Shown: positions 1 through 6,045 of the stretch, in pieces
Position numbering within the stretch: the stretch's first letter is position 1
How the letters are laid out: every line of letters begins with the position of its first letter
Source: Tyzzerella sp. UBA1042
Lineage (GTDB): Bacteria > Bacillota > Clostridia > Lachnospirales > Anaerotignaceae
DNA: 21,957 nt
Assembly: GCA_002316675.1 (NCBI GenBank)
Contig: DCDZ01000012.1
Span: 1 to 21,957 of the forward strand
Direction of reading: 5' to 3'
Made by a program: the position numbers and the translations under genes
Notes under the pieces: generated by a model
What the model saw: the letters and a program-made list of their open reading frames with translations, nothing else
Told to the model about the DNA's origin: nothing
Database searches by the model: none

Positions 1-65
1 CGCCATATTTCTTCGTTTTATCTCCGAAATGGAAAGCTTTGAAGATAAAACGAAGAAATATGGCG
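1..65. repeat. Perfect 23-bp inverted repeat at window edge
   Basis: Positions 1-23 are the exact reverse complement of 43-65, separated by 19 bases. The right arm is normal addA coding sequence. A perfect repeat at the very first base suggests a fold-back assembly or amplification artefact, though a genuine repeat cannot be excluded. Confidence 0.85.
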
Positions 66-653
66 GAGCGCATAGGAGAGGACGTGCTGCCTCCCGCTGA
101 AATTAAGCTTCCCAAAGAAATTGCAAAAAAACGCCCGCTGACGGCGGCGGAAATTGGTACGGCCATGCATAGTGTTATGGAGTATGCGGATTTCCGTTTG
201 GACTATGATGGGGAAGCCCTAGATGCCTTGCTGGCGGATATGCTGCAAAAAGGCAGACTTTCCGCAGAGGAGCTTGCGGCCCTCAAAAGGGACGAGCTTT
301 TGGGATTCTTTGCTTCTCCCTTGGCGAAACGTATGCGCTGTGCCGACGCGGTGGAAAAGGAGCAGCCCTTTGCCATGCTTGTTGCCGCAAAGGAGCTTTT
401 TGCAGGGGAAGCCTATCAGGAAGTGGAGGATACGGTGCTGGTGAATGGTATTGTGGATTGCTATTTTACAGAGGGGAATGATGTAATCCTGTTGGATTAT
501 AAAAGCGATCGCCTTTATCATGAGGAAGCCTTTCGCAGCCGGTATCAAACCCAGCTGAGGCTCTATCAGCGGGCTTTGCAAAGAGCCTTGGGAAAGCCTG
601 TCAAGGAGATTTATATGTATTCCTTTGCCATGGGGCGGGAGATTTTATTCTGA
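3..653 (+). CDS. addA: ATP-dependent helicase/nuclease subunit A, C-terminal nuclease domain (partial, 5' end missing)
   Basis: This is the last part of AddA, the helicase-nuclease subunit that works with AddB to process double-strand DNA breaks for recombination. AddA is normally about 1200 residues; only about 200 are present. Counting from the TTG at 39, the RecB-family nuclease motifs are visible: GTAMHSVMEY (40-49), NGIVD (136-140), LLDYKSD (151-157, the catalytic D-x-K motif) and the following Y-Q-x-Q-L-x-L-Y helix near 169-176. The frame stays open to the left edge, so the TTG is not a real start. Positions 1-23 are an exact inverted copy of 43-65, so the codons before about 43 may be an assembly artefact rather than addA. 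The gene ends just before a bidirectional terminator shared with the convergent M23 gene. Family assignment is firm. Confidence 0.9.
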   Translation, partial: PYFFVLSPKWKALKIKRRNMAERIGEDVLPPAEIKLPKEIAKKRPLTAAEIGTAMHSVMEYADFRLDYDGEALDALLADMLQKGRLSAEELAALKRDELLGFFASPLAKRMRCADAVEKEQPFAMLVAAKELFAGEAYQEVEDTVLVNGIVDCYFTEGNDVILLDYKSDRLYHEEAFRSRYQTQLRLYQRALQRALGKPVKEIYMYSFAMGREILF

Positions 654-701
654 GAAGGGGTTTTTGAAAACAAAGTATTTGTTTTGCAGGGTGTAAGGCG
701 C

Positions 702-740
702 ATAGAAAAGGATGGTCTTAAGGCCATCCTTTTCTATTTA
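702..740. terminator. Bidirectional intrinsic terminator between addA and M23 peptidase
   Basis: A perfect 14-bp stem (702-715 with 724-737) has an 8-nt loop. The stem ends in AGAAAAGG/CCTTTTCT, giving a T-rich 3' side in both directions. It lies between two convergent genes and can end both transcripts. Confidence 0.85.
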
Positions 741-1748
741 TTCAAAATCCCTTGGGTCTTGCATAACCCCGTTTAAAATAACTTCATAATGGCAATGAAT
801 GCCTGTGGATTGACCTGTTGCACCGGTGGTTGCAATCTTGTCGCCTTTTTTCACCACATCCCCCGGGGATACAAGGTTTTCGGTGTTGTGGGCATAGCGT
901 GTAACAAAGCCGTTTCCGTGGTCAATTAATACATAATAGCCATATTCATTGTGGAATTCTGCCTCAATGACCGTTCCCGCCGCCGTTGCCGTAATGGGAA
1001 GAATGCGGCTGCTGGTGGAAATATCCAGACCATAATGCACTCTGCCGTCACTGATGAAGGGAAGCCCTTGGGGATTAAACTCCGAAGAAACGGTTCCTTT
1101 CACAGGCAAACCACTGGGGATGCCGCTGAAGGCGGACAGGGTTTCCGTCACATTGGTTGCCACCCGGTTAAAAGAGATGTCTGTTTCATTTAACCTTGAA
1201 TGAATACGCTCCAGCTGTACGGACAAGGAGGTAACTTTATTGAAGGAAGTGGTTACAATGGGCGTGAAGTCCGGTGTTGTAACGGTTTTTTCCTCCACAA
1301 AGCAGCTTGCCACTGCGTTATATACCTCTGCGGAGGAACTGTCCGTTGTACTGATACTATTCAGTTGATCGTTCAAATTGTCTTTCACAGCCTCCAGCTC
1401 GTTGATTTTTTCCTCCAACTGGGCAGCCTTATTTTGCAGATCATCAATGCTTTGGGTATATTCTTGGTTTTCATTCTCTAAGGCCTTTGCGTTTTGAGAA
1501 AGCTTCCTGTTTGCACGTTCCGCTTGCAGCAATTCCTGTTCATAGCTTAACAGCTCATGCTTGGTAGTAAAGTAGGAATTTAGGGTAACGGCGGAACCGC
1601 CGATCAGCACACAAGCCCCAATAAAAAGGAGCAGAGCGTGAATTTTTTTCATATGAAATAATTTTTGTGTGCCTTTGTGGGCAATATGAAGAGATAAAAA
1701 ATGTTTCGCAGGTTGATTTTTTACAGATAAATTTTCACTGGGTTCCAT
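738..1748 (-). CDS. Membrane-anchored coiled-coil M23 (LytM-type) peptidase
   Basis: A 336-residue zinc metallopeptidase expected to cut peptidoglycan cross-bridges outside the membrane. A short basic cytoplasmic leader (1-36) is followed by one membrane segment (about 37-56), a long coiled coil (about 62-132), a linker, and a C-terminal M23 domain. The metal and catalytic residues are intact: H238 and D242 in HYGLD, H287 in RYAHN, H318 and H320 in GIHCHYE. The coiled coil plus LytM layout resembles cell-wall hydrolases or regulators controlled by membrane partners; the specific partner is unknown. The ATG at 1748 has an AAAGGA site 7 nt upstream, which supports it over the internal ATG at residue 33. 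It is monocistronic, with its own promoter at 1782-1810 and a shared terminator. Confidence 0.9.
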   Translation of the reverse strand: MEPSENLSVKNQPAKHFLSLHIAHKGTQKLFHMKKIHALLLFIGACVLIGGSAVTLNSYFTTKHELLSYEQELLQAERANRKLSQNAKALENENQEYTQSIDDLQNKAAQLEEKINELEAVKDNLNDQLNSISTTDSSSAEVYNAVASCFVEEKTVTTPDFTPIVTTSFNKVTSLSVQLERIHSRLNETDISFNRVATNVTETLSAFSGIPSGLPVKGTVSSEFNPQGLPFISDGRVHYGLDISTSSRILPITATAAGTVIEAEFHNEYGYYVLIDHGNGFVTRYAHNTENLVSPGDVVKKGDKIATTGATGQSTGIHCHYEVILNGVMQDPRDFE

Positions 1749-1781
1749 CTAATTATCCTTTCTTTTCAAGTAATCCATTAT

Positions 1782-1810
1782 ATTATAGTGTAAAAATGTG
1801 TAACTGTAAA
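1782..1810 (-). promoter_or_regulatory. Sigma-A promoter of the M23 peptidase gene
   Basis: Read on the minus strand: -35 TTTACA (1805-1810), a 17-nt spacer and -10 TATAAT (1782-1787), about 30 nt before the start codon. It is close to consensus. The plus strand over the same region carries three TGTAAA/TGTAAC hexamers (1789, 1799, 1805), possibly a response-regulator site. Confidence 0.7.
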
Positions 1811-1833
1811 TAATTATTTCATGGAAACTTTAA

Positions 1834-1858
1834 ATTAGTTAATAATTAGTTAATAATT
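1834..1858. repeat. Tandem 11-bp direct repeat in the divergent intergenic region
   Basis: The 11-base unit ATTAGTTAATA occurs twice in tandem, with the start of a third copy. It lies between the divergent M23 and small basic protein genes. An 11-bp period is typical of OmpR/PhoB-family response-regulator sites, but AT-rich chance repetition is also possible. Confidence 0.6.
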
Positions 1859-1868
1859 CTACATTTCC

Positions 1869-1897
1869 TTTATCTGTGTAGCAAAATATGGTATGAT
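1869..1897 (+). promoter_or_regulatory. Possible promoter for the small basic protein / propeller operon
   Basis: A TATGAT -10 element (1892-1897) lies 17 nt after a weak TTTATC -35 (1869-1874), upstream of the 2023 start codon. The -10 is good and the -35 poor, so the call is tentative. Confidence 0.4.
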
Positions 1898-2022
1898 GTC
1901 AAAGGTATACCCATTGTGTATATCGGTGACTTTTTTGGCTGTTTTCCCAGTAAAATAAAATGGGAGCAGAGTGGCATTTTGCCTTCATGAAATGGAATCA
2001 TGCAATGGAAGGGGCGTATTTT

Positions 2023-2283
2023 ATGAATTTAGAACAAAAAAAGTTACTGAAAGCCGGCAAGTTGGGTTTCATGCTGTTCAAGGCAGGAAAAGGTGTGCTT
2101 TGGTTGGGCAGAAAACGAAATTTTGGAAAGCATAAAATGAAAAATCCAGGTGCGGCAAACAAAAGAGTGCAGAAAGAAGCTGAGAAAGACCGGGGAAATT
2201 TTGCTTTTGTAAAAAAAGGCATCTGCCAGAGGGCAAAATTTGGGTTTCGGGCGTATAAAATATTAAAAGAACGGTATTTTTAA
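2023..2283 (+). CDS. Small, highly basic protein of unknown function
   Basis: I do not recognise this family. The 86-residue product is rich in Lys and Arg, has few acidic residues, and carries no clear membrane segment or cysteine motif; short hydrophobic patches such as LGFMLFKAGKGVLWLG alternate with basic stretches. I chose the ATG at 2023 because GGAAGGGG precedes it by 8 nt; in-frame ATGs at 1960, 1987 and 2005 lack a comparable site. It is 26 nt upstream of the propeller protein and probably co-transcribed with it. The contrast is striking: this protein is strongly positive while the neighbour's cytoplasmic tail is strongly negative, so an electrostatic interaction is conceivable. That is inference only. 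Moderate confidence that it is a real gene. Confidence 0.55.
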   Translation: MNLEQKKLLKAGKLGFMLFKAGKGVLWLGRKRNFGKHKMKNPGAANKRVQKEAEKDRGNFAFVKKGICQRAKFGFRAYKILKERYF

Positions 2284-2309
2284 CAAGAAAATTGAAGGAG
2301 GCATATAAC

Positions 2310-4343
2310 TTGGAGGATCAAAAAAAGGAAGAGCAGGGTCTTACGAACACCCCTGTGGATAATGGGGCAAATGGTGGGGAAAACCTTGTGGAGGAACAGG
2401 AGAATGCTGTAGAAAACATGGGGACAAAAGAAGATTTAAAAGCAGGAAATACTGAAAATGTGGAAGAAACTGTGGAAATAGCGGAAGAAGCTGTGGATAA
2501 CCCTGTGGAAGAGGCAGAAAAAGCTGTGCAGTCTCTGGGTAAATTCCGGGAAGAAAGCCTTCCTACTGTGGAAGAACCTGTGGAAAACGGGGATAACTCT
2601 GAAAAAATGTGGACAAAGGAAGAAGCTCCGTCACACAAAGACGGCAGTGTTTGGTGGAAGGTAGCTTTGGGTCTGGTAGTTTTTGCAGGCCTGATGGGCT
2701 TTGTTTGGTTTGCCACAGGGGGCGGCCTTTGGAAAACTCCGGATATTGCCATTACCTATTTAAAGGACAACGGCTTATATGCGTATGATTTAGAGGGTGC
2801 CCCTTATTTGGTGAATGACGGCGTTGCCGACGGCGGTGCAAGCAATTATTATTATTCCGCTTGGGGCGCTGCTGTTTCCCAGGATAATGAGGACTTATAT
2901 TATATGGCCGGTGTTACCGCAGACAGCATCGGGAATTTGTATTATAAAAATTTAGAAAACAAAGAGGCAGAATCTGTTTTGATTGGGGAGAATGTATATC
3001 ATTTCCTTAGCAGCGCCGATGGTAAGGCGTGTGCATATTTAGTGGAAAACGGAGAAAAAATGGATTTATACGTTTTTAAAGACGGACAGAGCCAAAAAAT
3101 CGACGAGGATATTTTACTGCAAAGCAGTGCTTATGAATTCAGCCAAGACGGTTCCTATGTGGTATACAAAAAAGGCAGTGAGGAGCAGGCGGCATTGTAT
3201 ATGCGTACCCTTTCCGAGAAAGAATCCGTAAAGCTGGCGGATACCGCAGTGCTGAATTTTATTGCCGAAGAGACCGATATTTTCTACTACCTGGAGGAAA
3301 AGGACGGCTCCTATCAGCTGTATCAGCTGCCGCCGGGAGAAGAGACAAAATTAATTGCGGAGCAGGTTACCTATGCGGAATTGATGCCCAATAATAAGGA
3401 TGTACTGTATAGCGCCATGAGAACGGAGGATACCTCCTTCCAACAGCTTATTGAGGACGACATTACCGATCTTTCTTCCTATGATGAGACAAGGAAAGCA
3501 GAAATTGAAGCAATGAGAGAGAAGCTGAATGGGGAAGAGGGCATGGAGCCCATTTTCCAGGATTGCTATATTTTAACGCCCTCAGGCAGCAAAATAAAAG
3601 TGGGGGAAACGGTCATTTCCAACGTATCCCTGCAGGATCAAAGCGGATTTGTGGGCGGTTTTTCCATGGTTGCACCGGAGCCTGTGAAGCTGTCTGAAAT
3701 CACTTCCTTTGATGAGGCAATGTATACCTATTATTCGGCACTCATGTATGGACAGAGAAATGTATTTATTGCCGATAAGACAGGAAAAGAGTATGTATTG
3801 CAAAACCAAAATGCAGTGCCTACCTCAATCCAGATTTCTCCCAACGGTAAGCTTGCCGCATATTTTGTGCAGGATCAGGCCACAGGAGGCAACACTTTAA
3901 TGGTAGAAGCCCTTGGCAGCAAGCGTGCGCCAGTGGAGGTGCAGCAGGATGTGGAAAAAATGGCCTTTTTGGGTGACAGCGAAACCTTAGTGTATTATTA
4001 TAATTATGATGGCGGTATGGGCACCTTGGGAATGTATGAAAATGGTACGGCAGAAGAGGTGCAGCAAAATGCCGTTGGTGTTTATTTCCCCGAGGATAAG
4101 GACGAAGTCTATTATATGGCAGGGACGGATACCGCCACAGGCAGCAGCACATTGCTGAAATTTGACGGAAAAGGAACAACAGAAATTGATCGAGAGGTTT
4201 TTGTGTTCCAATATAAAGAAAATGGCAAGTTTGCTTATTTGAAAAATTACGATGTGGTATCGGGCATTGGCAATTTATATTATTACGACGGAAAAGCAGG
4301 CCGCGAGGTGGATACCGACGTGACGGCCATTTATATTTACTAA
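2310..4343 (+). CDS. Membrane-anchored beta-propeller-like protein with acidic cytoplasmic tail
   Basis: A 677-residue protein of unknown function. Residues 1-110 are cytoplasmic, very acidic and repetitive, with recurring V-E-E and P-V-E/D-N units. One membrane helix (about 114-136, after a W-W-K) is followed by about 540 exterior residues. The exterior part has repeated strands such as NLYYKNLENK, MDLYVFKDG, YQLYQLPPGE and NLYYYDG with S-x-D/N-G turns, a pattern like TolB/WD40-type propellers (DUF5050-like). No enzyme motif is seen. I chose the TTG at 2310 because AAGGAGG ends 8 nt before it; an upstream in-frame TTG at 2292 overlaps that ribosome site. The gene sits 17 nt before tsaE, so it probably reads into the t6A genes. 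The tail-coding DNA carries DnaA-box-like repeats (see findings). Confidence 0.75.
   Translation: MEDQKKEEQGLTNTPVDNGANGGENLVEEQENAVENMGTKEDLKAGNTENVEETVEIAEEAVDNPVEEAEKAVQSLGKFREESLPTVEEPVENGDNSEKMWTKEEAPSHKDGSVWWKVALGLVVFAGLMGFVWFATGGGLWKTPDIAITYLKDNGLYAYDLEGAPYLVNDGVADGGASNYYYSAWGAAVSQDNEDLYYMAGVTADSIGNLYYKNLENKEAESVLIGENVYHFLSSADGKACAYLVENGEKMDLYVFKDGQSQKIDEDILLQSSAYEFSQDGSYVVYKKGSEEQAALYMRTLSEKESVKLADTAVLNFIAEETDIFYYLEEKDGSYQLYQLPPGEETKLIAEQVTYAELMPNNKDVLYSAMRTEDTSFQQLIEDDITDLSSYDETRKAEIEAMREKLNGEEGMEPIFQDCYILTPSGSKIKVGETVISNVSLQDQSGFVGGFSMVAPEPVKLSEITSFDEAMYTYYSALMYGQRNVFIADKTGKEYVLQNQNAVPTSIQISPNGKLAAYFVQDQATGGNTLMVEALGSKRAPVEVQQDVEKMAFLGDSETLVYYYNYDGGMGTLGMYENGTAEEVQQNAVGVYFPEDKDEVYYMAGTDTATGSSTLLKFDGKGTTEIDREVFVFQYKENGKFAYLKNYDVVSGIGNLYYYDGKAGREVDTDVTAIYIY
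2354..2616. repeat. Cluster of DnaA-box-like nonamers within coding sequence
   Basis: TGTGGATAA, the reverse complement of the consensus DnaA box TTATCCACA, occurs exactly at 2354-2362 and 2492-2500. One-mismatch forms are at 2579 (TGTGGAAAA) and 2608 (TGTGGACAA). Weaker forms are at 2387, 2408, 2459, 2471, 2504 and 2567. All share one orientation. Many arise from repeated Val-Glu/Asp codons, so the cluster may be a by-product of protein repetition. Confidence 0.5.
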
Positions 4344-4360
4344 AAACGAGGTTGAGCGCT

Positions 4361-4798
4361 ATGAAAAATGTATGGGAAACTTTTTCCCCCGCAGAAACGG
4401 AGGCCATAGGTGAAAAAATGGGGCAGGCAGCAAAGCCTGCCCAGATCTATTCCTTGGATGGGGACTTGGGTGTCGGAAAAACCGTTTTCACTAAGGGCTT
4501 TGCGAGAGGCTTGGGCATTACGGAGTATGTGACCAGCCCCACCTTTACCATCATAAACGAGTATATGGGACGGATGCCCCTCTATCATTTTGATGTATAC
4601 CGTATTTCTTCAGAGGAAGAAATGGAGGATACGGGCTATGAGGAATATTTTTACGGCGAAGGGGTCACTTTGGTGGAATGGGCCTCTCTCATTCCCAATT
4701 TGATGCCCATGGAGGCTATTGGCATTACCATAGAAAAGGACTTTGCAAAGGGTGACGAGTATCGTCGGATCACTGTTTGCCGGCGGGAGGAAGCATGA
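4361..4798 (+). CDS. tsaE: tRNA t6A37 synthesis ATPase TsaE
   Basis: TsaE is the small P-loop ATPase that drives turnover of the TsaB-TsaD complex, which places threonylcarbamoyl on A37 of ANN-decoding tRNAs in the cytoplasm. The 145-residue product has the family's usual length. Visible motifs are the Walker A GDLGVGKT (34-41), SPTFTIINEY (59-68), HFDVYR (76-81) and TLVEWASLIP near 103-112. The ATG at 4361 follows an ACGAGG site 9 nt upstream; the in-frame TTG at 4352 sits directly on that site and is not the start. It overlaps tsaB by 4 nt (ATGA), indicating translational coupling. It probably shares a transcript with the propeller gene upstream and with tsaB and rimI. Confidence 0.95.
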   Translation: MKNVWETFSPAETEAIGEKMGQAAKPAQIYSLDGDLGVGKTVFTKGFARGLGITEYVTSPTFTIINEYMGRMPLYHFDVYRISSEEEMEDTGYEEYFYGEGVTLVEWASLIPNLMPMEAIGITIEKDFAKGDEYRRITVCRREEA

Positions 4799-5541
4799 AA
4801 ATTTTAGCCATTGATACGACGGGGCAAACGGCCAGTGCCGCCATTGCCCAAGAGGACAAGCTGATTGGGGAATTTACCCTGAACTATAAATTGACCCATA
4901 GCCAGACCATATTGCCTATGATTGCAGAGCTTTGCGAAAAATCGGAAACAAAGCCCCGGGAGGTAGAGTATATTGCCTGTGCCAGCGGCCCTGGATCTTT
5001 TACGGGGCTTCGCATTGGTGCCGCCACCGCAAAAGGCTTGGCCTTGGCTTTAAATAAGGAAATTGTTCCCGTTCCCACATTAGATGCTCTGGCATATAAT
5101 GTGTTTGAAACAGATAAAATAATTTGTCCCATGATGGATGCAAGACGAAGTCAGGTATATACGGCTTTTTACCGCTGGGACAACGGGAAATTATGCCGTT
5201 TGACCCCGATGCTGGCCATCAGTATTGAGGAGGTTATACAAATGGCAAACAATTATGCTGAAAAAGTTATTTTTTTAGGAGACGGTGTGCCGGTGCACAA
5301 AAAAAAGCTGTCTCTTTACCCTGATTTTATGTTTGCGCCTGCCCATTGCTCCCTGCAAAGGGCTGCATCGGTGGCAGCTTTGGCCATGGAGCTTGTAAAA
5401 GAGGGCGGTGCAGTGAAGGGCGATGCTTTTGCGCTGATTTATTTAAGAAAATCACAGGCGGAACGAGAGCGGGAAGAACGCCTGCGGGGAGAGGGGAAAC
5501 AGGATGATTCGAGTAATCCCAATGGAAGAGGCGCACATTGA
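4795..5541 (+). CDS. tsaB: tRNA t6A37 synthesis subunit TsaB
   Basis: TsaB is the catalytically inactive ASKHA-fold partner of TsaD, needed for the threonylcarbamoyl transfer step of t6A synthesis. The 248-residue product starts with ILAIDTTGQTASAAI (3-17) and has the diagnostic SGPGSFTGLRIG loop (64-75). The start is the ATG at 4795, four nt after GGGAGG and overlapping the tsaE stop; an upstream in-frame TTG at 4777 would run through the ribosome site. The C-terminal tail is charged (Arg/Glu-rich) and its last 38 nt overlap rimI. tsaD, often the next gene in Clostridia, is not in this window, so it must be elsewhere. Confidence 0.95.
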   Translation: MKILAIDTTGQTASAAIAQEDKLIGEFTLNYKLTHSQTILPMIAELCEKSETKPREVEYIACASGPGSFTGLRIGAATAKGLALALNKEIVPVPTLDALAYNVFETDKIICPMMDARRSQVYTAFYRWDNGKLCRLTPMLAISIEEVIQMANNYAEKVIFLGDGVPVHKKKLSLYPDFMFAPAHCSLQRAASVAALAMELVKEGGAVKGDAFALIYLRKSQAEREREERLRGEGKQDDSSNPNGRGAH

Positions 5542-5977
5542 CGGAGTTCTGGCAGTAGAGGAGGCTACGTTTTCCATCCCTTGGACCAGAGCGGACTTTG
5601 TGCGGGAGGTAAAGGAAAACAAGATGGCTGTTTATTTTGTGGCCATGGACGGAGAGAAAATAGTCGGCTACGCAGGTATGTGGCACGTTATTACGGAAGG
5701 GCATATTACCAATGTTGCCGTTTTACACGAATACCGCAGACAGGGCATTGGGGATCTTTTGATGCAAAGCTTGGAAGAGGTTGCCCTTGCGCGGGAAATG
5801 ATCGGCATTACCTTAGAGGTTCGTATCAATAATACGGCGGCGCAAAGGTTATATCATAAATACGGCTTTCGACCCGAGGGCATCCGGAAAAACTATTATT
5901 CCGATACCCATGAGGATGCGGTCATTATGTGGAAATATTATCCTATTTATGAGGACTACGAAAAAACATTGCAATAA
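5504..5977 (+). CDS. rimI: Ribosomal protein S18-alanine N-acetyltransferase (RimI-type GNAT)
   Basis: A 157-residue GNAT-fold acetyltransferase. In RimI the reaction is transfer of acetyl from acetyl-CoA to the N-terminal alanine of ribosomal protein S18. The acetyl-CoA pyrophosphate loop RRQGIG is at 78-83, after the beta-4 strand NVAVLHEY. The NNTAAQRLYHKYGF segment (109-122) is the usual RimI C-terminal signature. It overlaps the end of tsaB by 38 nt, and the tsaE-tsaB-rimI order is the classic Firmicute arrangement, which supports RimI over a generic GNAT. The start at 5504 follows a GAGAGGGG-type site; an internal ATG at residue 7 is an alternative. Confidence 0.9.
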   Translation: MIRVIPMEEAHIDGVLAVEEATFSIPWTRADFVREVKENKMAVYFVAMDGEKIVGYAGMWHVITEGHITNVAVLHEYRRQGIGDLLMQSLEEVALAREMIGITLEVRINNTAAQRLYHKYGFRPEGIRKNYYSDTHEDAVIMWKYYPIYEDYEKTLQ

Positions 5978-5983
5978 AAAAAG

Positions 5984-6027
5984 TGCCGACAGGGCGAGCG
6001 GAACAAATGCGATATGTCGGCATTTTT
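5984..6027 (+). terminator. Intrinsic terminator or attenuator between rimI and the Lon-like gene
   Basis: The stem TGCCGACA (5984-5991) with TGTCGGCA (6015-6022), extendable by A-T pairs, is followed by TTTTT. It begins 7 nt after the rimI stop and ends about 10 nt before the next ribosome site. It should separate the Lon-like gene partly or fully from the t6A operon. No clear promoter is seen between them, so partial read-through is likely. Confidence 0.65.
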
Positions 6028-6045
6028 GGAAGGAGGAGAGGAAGC

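Noticed and set aside
3820..4407. 195-residue minus-strand frame opposite the propeller gene
   Set aside because: Shadow frame of a well-supported gene; rich in Pro, His, Cys and Arg with no domain-like pattern.
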